A stretch of DNA of 44,280 nucleotides from an uncultured Pelagibacteraceae bacterium (lineage in GTDB: Bacteria > Pseudomonadota > Alphaproteobacteria > Pelagibacterales > Pelagibacteraceae), in assembly GCA_902592965.1 (NCBI GenBank), contig CACJGL010000009.1:1-44280 (forward strand). The letters run 5' to 3'. The notes below the pieces were generated by a model. That model was not told where the DNA came from and made no database searches. It saw only the letters and a program-made list of their open reading frames with translations. This document shows positions 8,706 to 14,819 of this stretch, in pieces. How positions within the stretch are numbered: position 1 is the stretch's first letter; every line of letters begins with the position of its first letter. The position numbers were made by a program, and so were the translations under genes.

Positions 8706-8725
8706 ATATATATGTACTATATATT
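8705..8725 (+). terminator. A/T-only hairpin at the DMT gene stop
   Basis: A perfect inverted repeat with 8-bp arms (AATATATA and TATATATT) around a TGTAC loop starts on the last base of the stop codon. It has no G-C pairs in the stem and no clean U-run, so as an intrinsic terminator it would be weak. It may simply help define the 3' end of the hom operon. Confidence 0.25.
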
Positions 8726-9040
8726 AATATAATACTTTAATAAATATATGTAAACTATTGTAATTGTTATATTTTTTATAATTTCTTAACTATAGATTTA
8801 TTTATATAAATTAGATAATAATGGAATAAAAATAAAAAATTTTCAATTAAATAAGCGCTGGTAAATAAAAATAATCAATAAATATGTAGTTATTTGAATT
8901 ATAAAAATACATAATAAAATTGGAAAATGAGATAGGGGACAATAACTCAATAAAATCGACAATTATGAAGAATTTTTATTACAAATTTATTGATAATAAA
9001 AGCTTAGTTTTATTTTGATATGGAAAATTCTTAATATTAA

Positions 9041-9069
9041 TTGACAAAATATACATAAAAAACAATAAT
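9041..9069 (+). promoter_or_regulatory. consensus-like promoter inside the gene-free gap
   Basis: TTGACA (9041-9046), a 17-bp spacer and AATAAT (9064-9069, five of six) form one of the best sigma70-type promoters in the window. No gene follows on this strand before the convergent ogt, so it should drive a non-coding transcript or a very short peptide. The 13-codon frame starting at ATG 9101 has no ribosome site. Confidence 0.45.
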
Positions 9070-9075
9070 TTTCTT

Positions 9076-9200
9076 AATAATTTCCCAAGTAATGCAATTT
9101 ATGAATATAGCGTTTAATGCCCCATATATAGGGCAAATTTAACGATTTAAATTTATAAGCTTCAACCCATAGGGGAATTTAAAATTGCAATACTAAATGT
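9076..9200 (+). ncRNA. possible small RNA in the 8706-9236 gap
   Basis: The gap 8706-9236 holds no credible gene on either strand. Downstream of the promoter at 9041-9069 the sequence can fold: TGCAATTT (9093-9100) pairs perfectly with AAATTGCA (9182-9189), enclosing a TGCCC/GGGCA hairpin (9118-9122 with 9131-9135, loop CATATATA) and a CCCATAGGG element near 9166-9175. No U-run terminator is seen on this strand. The limits are guesses from the promoter and the closing helix. It could also be unstructured AT-rich spacer. Confidence 0.3.
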
Positions 9201-9236
9201 TGTTAAATTTAAAAAAAACATTGGTATTACTAGCTT

Positions 9237-9512
9237 TTAGAGCAAAATACCCTCTGATTTGAGCAGTTTTTTCTTTGTTTTTATACCGCCTTTACCAGAA
9301 TATCCTCCAAGAGACCCATCAGACCTGATTACTCTATGGCAAGGTATTTTAGGAGCATAAGGGTTTTTTCCTATAGCATTAGCTACAGCTCTAACAGCTC
9401 TAGGCTTATTTATACCTCTGGCTACGTCAGAATACGTTAAAACAGTACCTTTTTTAATAGTTTTTAAATAATTCCAGACTTCAATTTGAAATTTTGTACC
9501 TTTAAGGATCAT
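9237..9512 (-). CDS. ogt: methylated-DNA--protein-cysteine methyltransferase, single-domain
   Basis: A 91-residue protein that equals the C-terminal active domain of Ogt/Ada-type O6-alkylguanine repair proteins. The acceptor is Cys58 in PCHRV (57-61), with the helix-turn-helix RAVRAVANAIGKNP (38-51) carrying the arginine that flips the damaged base, and the GGYSGKGG loop (69-76). Such proteins take the alkyl group from guanine onto the cysteine and are used once. The N-terminal ribonuclease-like domain of full Ogt is missing, as in several short bacterial forms. No Shine-Dalgarno site is seen: the ATG at 9512 lies five bases after the U-run that ends a structured RNA candidate on the same strand. 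Confidence 0.9.
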   Translation of the reverse strand: MILKGTKFQIEVWNYLKTIKKGTVLTYSDVARGINKPRAVRAVANAIGKNPYAPKIPCHRVIRSDGSLGGYSGKGGIKTKKKLLKSEGILL

Positions 9513-9517
9513 GCAAT

Positions 9518-9703
9518 AAAAAAAACCCTGTATCTCTGCACCTTTTCAGGCACAAAGATCAGTAGTTTTTTGGCACGTCGTTGTATGCGCTACCGCCATG
9601 CCTTCCACCTCGCAATTTTAGCGCTACTCTGCGTGGTTTTCTGCCCTCTGGGCTTGAATCTCTCGATTTTTCCCCAGATGGTCAGTTAAGAGTTGCCTCT
9701 TAA
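9518..9703 (-). ncRNA. unrecognised structured RNA with three GNRA hairpins
   Basis: This block is far richer in G+C than its surroundings and folds on the - strand into ordered helices. In transcript order: TTAAGAG-GCAA-CTCTTAA (9703-9686), a 7-bp perfect stem; TCTGGG/CCCAGA (9678-9673 with 9652-9647) enclosing AATC-GAGA-GATT (9668-9657); a CCAC/GTGG domain near 9626-9606; GGCATG/CGTGCC (six pairs, one G-U) near 9602-9572; and a terminal 12-bp stem, about 9561-9534, with a GAAA loop, CTG/CAG flanking pairs and an eight-base U-run (9525-9518). The last stem has three G-U pairs that would be A-C mismatches on the + strand, so the RNA is read from the - strand. A weak -10 (TATGAT, 9724-9719) would start it near 9711. 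I do not recognise tmRNA, SRP, RNase P or 6S features. It may be a stand-alone RNA or the leader of ogt. Confidence 0.65.
9534..9561 (-). terminator. GAAA-capped terminator hairpin before ogt
   Basis: A 12-bp stem (nine Watson-Crick, three G-U) with a GAAA tetraloop, extended by CTG/CAG across one bulged base, is followed on the - strand by GG and eight U (9525-9518). This is the only strong intrinsic-terminator-like signal I see in the window. It lies just before the ogt start, so it either ends a separate RNA or attenuates ogt. Confidence 0.6.
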
Positions 9704-9797
9704 TTCATTTATGAGATTATCATAGTGCAAATTAGATTAGTATCACTTTATAGTTGATTATTAAGGGTTTTTAACAGCTGTGAATAGCGTTAACAAA

Positions 9798-9977
9798 CTA
9801 TCTAGGTCCAACATAAATGACAACAAAATAAGATAAATAGAAAATTATTGTTAAAACAGACAAGAAATATACTTCTAATGATTTTCCATTTTTTTTGTAA
9901 ACCAAATAGCTCAGTATAGTTAGACCTAGAGATATTATTAAAAAATAGCTTGTTGGAATTTCGCCATCTATAGTCAT
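9798..9977 (-). CDS. small two-helix membrane protein
   Basis: A 59-residue frame with ATG at 9977 and TAG at 9798-9800. The protein begins MTIDGEIPTS, then has two hydrophobic segments (about 11-27 and 36-56) separated by a basic turn (YKKNGKSLE), ending VGPR. The positive turn between helices fits an inner-membrane hairpin with both ends outside. No family is recognised and no ribosome site is seen. It lies 81 bp from the divergent integrase gene. Such two-helix proteins can be orphan small proteins or toxins; nothing here decides. The coding call rests on the well-formed helix-turn-helix pattern over the whole frame. Confidence 0.6.
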   Translation of the reverse strand: MTIDGEIPTSYFLIISLGLTILSYLVYKKNGKSLEVYFLSVLTIIFYLSYFVVIYVGPR

Positions 9978-9996
9978 TAAATATTTTTTATTTCAT

Positions 9997-10025
9997 TTGA
10001 CATTTAAAATCACTTAATATATTAC
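9997..10025 (+). promoter_or_regulatory. promoter of the integrase gene
   Basis: A perfect TTGACA (9997-10002), a 17-bp spacer and TATTAC (10020-10025, four of six; TATATT two bases earlier matches better but with 15-bp spacing). Transcription would start near 10032, inside the inverted repeat that precedes the start codon, so a protein bound there could block it. Confidence 0.45.
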
Positions 10026-10055
10026 TAATGATAATTAATTGTTATCAATAGTAAT
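10021..10055. repeat. 14-7-14 imperfect inverted repeat at the integrase start (recombinase core site or operator)
   Basis: ATTACTAATGATAA (10021-10034) and TTATCAATAGTAAT (10042-10055) are inverted copies with one mismatch in 14, separated by TTAATTG (7 bp). Two 11-14 bp inverted arms around a 6-8 bp spacer is the layout of tyrosine-recombinase core sites (lox, FRT, dif, phage att). It ends three bases before the integrase ATG and overlaps the -10 box, so it could equally be a repressor operator. Confidence 0.5.
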
Positions 10056-10058
10056 TAT

Positions 10059-11012
10059 ATGAATGAACTTACAACAGACCTAAAATCGCTTCATGATGCA
10101 ACTTTAAATAACCTTAAAAGCTCAAAGGCAAATAATACTTTAAGAGCTTATAAATCTGATTTTAAAGACTTCGTAGCTTTTTGTACAAAGCATGGATTAA
10201 ATCCATTACCAACAGAGCCAAAAATAGTTTCCTTATACCTAACCCATCTCTCTAAAAATTCAAAAATAAGCACTTTAAGACGAAGATTAGTATCAATAAG
10301 CATGGTTCATAGGCTTAAAGGGCATTATCTAGACACAAAACATCCAATAATCGTTGAAAATTTAATGGGAATAAGAAGGGCTAAGGGAAGTATTCAGAAA
10401 GGTAAAAAACCTATATTAATCAATCATTTAAAATCAATTATTAATGTAATAAATGAAAAAAAAATTGAGGAAATAAAAAAACTTAGAGACAAATCAATAA
10501 TCCTAATTGGCTTTGGAGGAGGGTTTAGAAGAACTGAGCTCATTTCAATTGATCATGAGGATTTAGAATTTGTTCCTGAGGGCCTAAAAATCACTGTTAA
10601 AAGATCAAAAACTGACCAATTCGGAGAAGGAATGACTAAAGGAATACCCTACTTCGATAATGAAATTTACTGTCCTGTTACAAATCTAAAAAAATGGTTA
10701 GAAATTTCTAAAATTAAGTCTGGACCCATATTTAGAAGATTTTCTAAAGGTTTATCATTAACAGACAAAAGATTAACTGACCAAACTGTAGTTATATTAA
10801 TGAAAGAGTATTTAAAATTAGCAGGTATCGAAAACAAAAATTTTGCAGGTCATAGTTTAAGGTCAGGTTTTGCAACAGTAGCTGCTGAAACAGGAGCTGA
10901 TGAGCGAAGCATTATGGCTATGACAGGTCATAAAACAACACAAATGGTTAGAAGATATATTAGAGAGGCAAATATATTTAAAAATAATGCATTAAATAAA
11001 ATTAAAATATAG
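10059..11012 (+). CDS. tyrosine recombinase / site-specific integrase
   Basis: A 317-residue enzyme with all catalytic residues of the family: Arg157 (GFRRTEL), Lys184 (RSKTDQ), His265 and Arg268 (GHSLRSG), His291 (GHKTTQ) and nucleophile Tyr300 (RRYI). Residues ~10-105 form the SAM-like N-terminal core-binding domain. The size and lack of a DRE-binding arm-type domain make it more XerC/D-like than lambda-like. It is not the housekeeping XerC or XerD by context: it lies beside a gene-poor region, a structured RNA and an inverted repeat that looks like its own core site. It probably moves or once moved an integrated element. No transposase or phage gene is nearby. It converges on the glycosyltransferase gene with a 5-bp gap. 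Confidence 0.93.
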   Translation: MNELTTDLKSLHDATLNNLKSSKANNTLRAYKSDFKDFVAFCTKHGLNPLPTEPKIVSLYLTHLSKNSKISTLRRRLVSISMVHRLKGHYLDTKHPIIVENLMGIRRAKGSIQKGKKPILINHLKSIINVINEKKIEEIKKLRDKSIILIGFGGGFRRTELISIDHEDLEFVPEGLKITVKRSKTDQFGEGMTKGIPYFDNEIYCPVTNLKKWLEISKIKSGPIFRRFSKGLSLTDKRLTDQTVVILMKEYLKLAGIENKNFAGHSLRSGFATVAAETGADERSIMAMTGHKTTQMVRRYIREANIFKNNALNKIKI

Positions 11013-11017
11013 TAATC

Positions 11018-12055
11018 TTAAATTAACTTATCTCTGTATCTATCAATTTTTTTTGAAATATAATTATTCGTTAAGTAAAAATGTTTATAAATCCTTTTTT
11101 GTAATGATTTCTTTAAAGATACATTTTTAATAAGTTTTTCGATTGAATTTTCAATATTTTTAACTGTTAAAGACTTTATTTTCATGGCTTTTGGAGATGC
11201 CTCACTGAGCCCACCTTTATCTGTAATAATTACAGCACATCCTGCACTTGAAGCTTCTAAAGCAGTTCTACCAAAAGGTTCGTCCCATCGAGAGCAAACA
11301 ACTGAAATATCTGACTCTACAAACCATTTTGTAACAACATTATATTTTTGAAAACCCAAAATTTTCAAATTTTTATGTTCAAAAATATAGTTTTCTCTAG
11401 GCTCGTCACCAATAACTATAGCTTTCCAATCTGGATTATTATTTAATACACTTATAATAGCCTTACCGAATAAATCATAACCTTTAGAGGCATTTAATCT
11501 ACCAACAAATAAAATTATTTTTTTTTTATTTTTAAAATTAATAATTTTTTTACTTGTCGATTGATTTATGACTTCAAGTTTATCAGTATTAAATTTTTTA
11601 TTTAATCCTTTTGTAAATTTTTTCAGGGTCCAATTACTATTAAAAATTATTTTTTTTGTTTTGTTATATAAATCAATTCTCTCATTCGCTGTTTTCGACG
11701 ATTTCATATCTAGTGGATTATTATGAAAATATAGAACAATATTATCATTTATCTCATGAATAGATTTTATATAATCAGGCCTATTATGAACTTCTATCAA
11801 GGTTGATTTTTTTACTTTTTCATTCTCCAGAAATTTTTTAACATAAGTTTTACTGCTACTTCTGAAGAGTAATTTTGAAAAATTTAAATTAGTATAATTA
11901 GGTAATAACTTTTTTTTAAAAGAAGTATTTCCATACACTTGAATTTTTTTTTTATATTTACTTAGTTTGATTGTATCGTTTAAAAAAAGTGAAACTGCAC
12001 CTGCATAAATAGGAGTAAAATTTTCTTTGTAAGGAAGTAGAATTGAGATTTTCAT
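11018..12055 (-). CDS. glycosyltransferase family 4 (GT-B fold)
   Basis: A 345-residue enzyme of the GT4 type that transfers a sugar from a nucleotide donor to a glycan or lipid. The C-terminal Rossmann domain starts with FVGRLNASKG (183-192), and the donor-binding E-x7-E motif is EPFGRTALEASSAG (259-272). The N-terminal acceptor domain (1-170) is less conserved. No membrane segment is seen. Its ATG touches the stop of the GIY-YIG gene upstream, so they are cotranscribed. Position next to an integrase fits a surface-glycan gene in a variable region, a common pattern in marine bacteria, but the acceptor is unknown. Confidence 0.88.
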   Translation of the reverse strand: MKISILLPYKENFTPIYAGAVSLFLNDTIKLSKYKKKIQVYGNTSFKKKLLPNYTNLNFSKLLFRSSSKTYVKKFLENEKVKKSTLIEVHNRPDYIKSIHEINDNIVLYFHNNPLDMKSSKTANERIDLYNKTKKIIFNSNWTLKKFTKGLNKKFNTDKLEVINQSTSKKIINFKNKKKIILFVGRLNASKGYDLFGKAIISVLNNNPDWKAIVIGDEPRENYIFEHKNLKILGFQKYNVVTKWFVESDISVVCSRWDEPFGRTALEASSAGCAVIITDKGGLSEASPKAMKIKSLTVKNIENSIEKLIKNVSLKKSLQKRIYKHFYLTNNYISKKIDRYRDKLI

Positions 12056-12307
12056 TTATAAAAAATTAGATTTTATTTTATTTCTAAGTTTATAGTTTTT
12101 TTTAAGCTTATATTCCGCACTCATAGCTTTGGATTTTGAATCATAACTCATACTATAGGCTAATATCCATTTTCTACCTCTAGTAAATTTTGCTCCTTTC
12201 GAAGCATTATGTTTAGCCAATCTCTTCCTCAAATTAATAGTATATCCAACATAGCTAAGATGTTTTTGCTTATTTTTAGATATGATTAAATAAACAAAAT
12301 ATTTCAT
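12056..12307 (-). CDS. GIY-YIG domain protein (UPF0213/YhbQ-like)
   Basis: An 83-residue single-domain protein. It has the first motif as FVYLI (4-8), the YVGYT motif at 19-23, the catalytic-type Arg27 (INLRKRL), the KGAKFTRGR segment (38-45) and Glu65 in SAEYKLKK. This is the stand-alone SLX1/UvrC-like nuclease fold; such small proteins are frequent in bacteria and their targets are mostly unknown. The ATG at 12307 lies two bases after the encoded CCA of tRNA-Glu on the same strand. An AGGGA that could serve as ribosome site is part of the tRNA acceptor stem. Confidence 0.88.
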   Translation of the reverse strand: MKYFVYLIISKNKQKHLSYVGYTINLRKRLAKHNASKGAKFTRGRKWILAYSMSYDSKSKAMSAEYKLKKNYKLRNKIKSNFL

Positions 12308-12309
12308 TA

Positions 12310-12384
12310 TGGCGGTCCCTAGGGGAATCGAACCCCTCTTTCATGGATGAAAACCATGTGTCCTAACCGATAGACGAAGGGACC
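12310..12384 (-). tRNA. tRNA-Glu (anticodon UUC)
   Basis: A full cloverleaf on the - strand: acceptor GGTCCCT/AGGGACC, anticodon stem CATGG/CCATG with loop TTTTCAT (anticodon TTC), T-loop GTTCGATTC, discriminator G and encoded CCA at 12312-12310. It is followed two bases later by the GIY-YIG start codon. Confidence 0.97.
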
Positions 12385-12419
12385 AGAGATGGAGTTTCTA
12401 TTGCAATTATTAAAAATAA

Positions 12420-13364
12420 TCAAGCTATAGGTTCCTCACTTTTTATAATTTCTATTGTAGATTTTTTGTGTGTGACAAGAGTTTCTGTAATAAATTTTGT
12501 ATTTTCTTTTTTTACAGCTGCAACCATTTCAGTATTAGTTATACCTGTCGCACAAAAAATACTATCTCCTCTAACAATTTCATTTAACTCATATTTTTTA
12601 TTAAGGTCAGATATTCCCATTTTTTTAGCTCTAGCCTTATCTTGATCAGTAGCAAATAAAAATCTTCCCTGAAATTTACATCCATACGCATCCAAAGCTG
12701 CTGCAGAGATTACCCCTTCAGGACCACCTCCAATACCTAAAAATAAGTCTATTTCATACTTATTATCAGTAACTAAGAGGGCTCCACAAATATCACCATC
12801 TGAAATTAATTTTAATTTTACTTTTAGTGATTTTAATTCTTCGATAATCTCTGTATGTCTTGGTCTATCAAGAATACAAACCGTAAGTTCATTAATATCT
12901 TTGTTTTTGGCTTCTGCAATATTAAAAATATTTTTTTTTATAGGATAATCTAAGTCGGTTGCATCGAATGGAACATCTTTACCTACTGCAATTTTATTCA
13001 TATAGGTTTCTGGAGCATTAAATAAATTTCCTTTATCTGAAATTGCTAAAACTGACATTGCTCCTGGAATATTTTTTGCTGCAAAGTTTGTTCCTTCAAG
13101 AGGGTCTACAGCTATATCTAAGTATGGACCATTACCCTTTCCAAGTTTTTCTCCTATATATAACATTGGTGCTTCATCTAATTCACCCTCACCTATCACT
13201 ACTTCTCCATTAATTTCTAGTTTATTTAAATCATTTCTCATTGAGTCCGTTGCAGCTTTATCAGCTAATTTTTTATCCCCTTTACCAATATATTCATAAC
13301 AATTAATAGCTGCTCTTGAAGTAACTTTAACAAGTGAGTGGATTAAATCTTTATTTAAAGACAT
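12420..13364 (-). CDS. glpX: fructose-1,6-bisphosphatase class II
   Basis: A 314-residue GlpX-type phosphatase of gluconeogenesis. Marks of the class are GEVVIGEGELDEAPMLYIGE with metal-binding acidic residues (about 53-72), the DPLEGTNFAA segment (87-96) and the LGIGGGPEGVISAAAL segment (209-224). It hydrolyses fructose-1,6-bisphosphate to fructose-6-phosphate with a divalent metal. The ATG shares one base with the stop of the upstream transporter gene (TAATG). In many Alphaproteobacteria glpX follows hom and precedes recJ; that link is broken here, with glpX on the opposite strand to hom and an integrase region between. Confidence 0.95.
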   Translation of the reverse strand: MSLNKDLIHSLVKVTSRAAINCYEYIGKGDKKLADKAATDSMRNDLNKLEINGEVVIGEGELDEAPMLYIGEKLGKGNGPYLDIAVDPLEGTNFAAKNIPGAMSVLAISDKGNLFNAPETYMNKIAVGKDVPFDATDLDYPIKKNIFNIAEAKNKDINELTVCILDRPRHTEIIEELKSLKVKLKLISDGDICGALLVTDNKYEIDLFLGIGGGPEGVISAAALDAYGCKFQGRFLFATDQDKARAKKMGISDLNKKYELNEIVRGDSIFCATGITNTEMVAAVKKENTKFITETLVTHKKSTIEIIKSEEPIA

Positions 13365-14362
13365 TAAATATTTTCAACAGTGGATTCTTCTGAATTATAT
13401 TTCAATCTAGCCTCAAATTCACTTAATCTTTTCCAAACTGAAATCAATTCCACTATAGTGGACCAGCTTCTAACTAAGTATTGTAATGAATTCTCAACCC
13501 TTCCAAATGCTCTGGTTATCTGTTGAACAAAACCTAATGTTATCGCACCTGATACTATAGTTGGTGCTAAAGCTAAATATGGAACAATTACCATTCCTTG
13601 AAAATAGCTCCATTTTACTGCATTGAAATACAAGTAATGAAAATATGATTTATAATGAATACCTCTAACTCTATCATATAATTGACCAATTGTTGGTGGA
13701 GCTGCTCTTATTGGATCGTCTTCACCATGGACTAATTCTTTTCTATAACCTGCTTCTTCTTTTTGAATATCATATTCAATACCAGGCAACTTTATTCCTA
13801 CGGCAGCTAACAAAACTGTTCCACCAAGTGCAGATATTATTGCAACCCAAACTAAAGCATGATCAACTTCTCCAATCCATGGAAGTACATCGACTTGTTT
13901 AGATAAACCCCATAATATTGGCAGGAAGGCTACTAAGGTCATTATACTATCTAGAAGTCCAACACCAAGTCCTTCCATTATTCTTGCAAATTTTAAAGTG
14001 TCTTCTTGAACTCTTTGTGAAGCCCCTTCTGTTAAACGAGCTTTTAACCATTGAGAATGATAATATTCCGCCATTGAAGTTCTCCATCTAAATACCCAAT
14101 GAGAAACAAAAAAACCTGTTACAATAGCAATTATAATCCAAAGACCAGCAACTTTTGCAAATGTAAACAAATATCCAATAAATTCAGTTTCTGTTACTGA
14201 TCCTGGCTCAGTAAGAGCTTTTTGAAGAGTATCGTAAAATTCGCCGAACCATTCATTAATTTTTACATCTAATTGTACTTGATACCAGGTTGAAACTAGT
14301 ATGAAAATTGATCCAAATATACTCCAACCATACCATTTTTTTTCAGTAAAAAATTTAAACAT
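13364..14362 (-). CDS. SbmA/BacA-family peptide transporter, short N-terminus
   Basis: A 332-residue inner-membrane protein. The block FVSHWVFRWRTSMAEYYHSQW, the segment EGASQRVQEDTLKFA and the block KLPGIEYDIQKEEAGYRKEL match E. coli SbmA almost residue by residue as I recall it, as does the C-terminal VEL-SVWKRLSEFE. SbmA/BacA proteins import peptides and related compounds using the proton gradient. The E. coli protein has about 406 residues; this one begins at what would be residue ~75, so the first helix region is missing. The start ATG overlaps the NDUFS4-like gene's stop (TAATG), which leaves no room for more. It may be a short subfamily rather than a broken gene. Confidence 0.88.
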   Translation of the reverse strand: MFKFFTEKKWYGWSIFGSIFILVSTWYQVQLDVKINEWFGEFYDTLQKALTEPGSVTETEFIGYLFTFAKVAGLWIIIAIVTGFFVSHWVFRWRTSMAEYYHSQWLKARLTEGASQRVQEDTLKFARIMEGLGVGLLDSIMTLVAFLPILWGLSKQVDVLPWIGEVDHALVWVAIISALGGTVLLAAVGIKLPGIEYDIQKEEAGYRKELVHGEDDPIRAAPPTIGQLYDRVRGIHYKSYFHYLYFNAVKWSYFQGMVIVPYLALAPTIVSGAITLGFVQQITRAFGRVENSLQYLVRSWSTIVELISVWKRLSEFEARLKYNSEESTVENI

Positions 14363-14643
14363 TATTTTGTAAAATTATCAGCGTAAGATTTTAAAGTAAT
14401 TTTTCTTTTATTTGGCTCAATCACTTCAAAATCAATTTTATTTTTTTTTGCATATTCAATTGCTAATTCTTTTGTTGAAAACTCTAATTTTAATTCACCA
14501 TAAGTATCTGTAGAACTCTCCCACCCCATCAAAGGATTAATTCCAGGATCATCTGTAATATATTCAATAATCCATTTATCAAATTTCTTTAATCCTGACT
14601 GCATTGCAGTCTTAGACGGTTTATATATTTTAGCTTTTTTCAT
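14362..14643 (-). CDS. NADH dehydrogenase complex I accessory subunit, NDUFS4-like (ETC complex I family)
   Basis: A 93-residue soluble protein of the ETC_C1_NDUFA4/NDUFS4 family: MKKAKIYKPSKTAMQSGL, then a central NPLMGWESSTDTYGELKLEF, then the AIEYAKKNKIDFEV helix and strand. The Gly-Trp-x-Ser-Ser-x-Asp motif is the family's hallmark. In mitochondria and Alphaproteobacteria it stabilises the peripheral arm of complex I. An in-frame upstream start at 14691 lies inside tRNA-Pro and would add 16 tRNA-derived residues, so ATG 14643 is chosen. That ATG lies four bases after the tRNA-Pro CCA, with no Shine-Dalgarno site of its own. Confidence 0.9.
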   Translation of the reverse strand: MKKAKIYKPSKTAMQSGLKKFDKWIIEYITDDPGINPLMGWESSTDTYGELKLEFSTKELAIEYAKKNKIDFEVIEPNKRKITLKSYADNFTK

Positions 14644-14647
14644 AAAA

Positions 14648-14724
14648 TGGTCGGGGTGGTAGGATTTGAACCTACGGCCCCTTGGTCCCAAACCAAGTGC
14701 GCTACCAGGCTGCGCTACACCCCG
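14648..14724 (-). tRNA. tRNA-Pro (anticodon UGG)
   Basis: Cloverleaf on the - strand: acceptor CGGGGTG/CACCCCG with A73 and encoded CCA at 14650-14648, anticodon stem CTTGG/CCAAG with loop TTTGGGA (anticodon TGG), and T-arm GTAGG-TTCAAAT-CCTAC. It is followed four bases later by the complex I subunit gene. Confidence 0.97.
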
Positions 14725-14819
14725 AATGCAGTACTAATACAGTAGATAAAAAAAATTTCAAAGTATATTAATCACTATTTAAAAGGAAATTTTACAAAAT
14801 TTGTTATATATAAGTATCT

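Noticed and set aside
9169..9178. TAGGGGAAT shared between the gap (9170-9178) and tRNA-Glu (12320-12328) as an attachment-site remnant
   Set aside because: Only nine bases match, and flanking bases differ; this can be chance.
9486..9689. A 67-codon + strand open frame across the GC-rich block
   Set aside because: It lies on the opposite strand of an RNA with strong hairpins, its Cys/Arg/Phe-rich composition is unlike any neighbour, and its start overlaps the ogt start. The frame is explained by the RNA's base composition.
9518..9711. tmRNA, SRP RNA, RNase P RNA or 6S RNA as identity of the structured RNA
   Set aside because: No proteolysis tag frame, no SRP domain IV hairpin, no RNase P conserved regions, and a multi-hairpin fold in place of the single long 6S rod.
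14644..14691. Upstream start for the NDUFS4-like protein inside tRNA-Pro
   Set aside because: It would translate tRNA sequence; the family N-terminus begins at ATG 14643.
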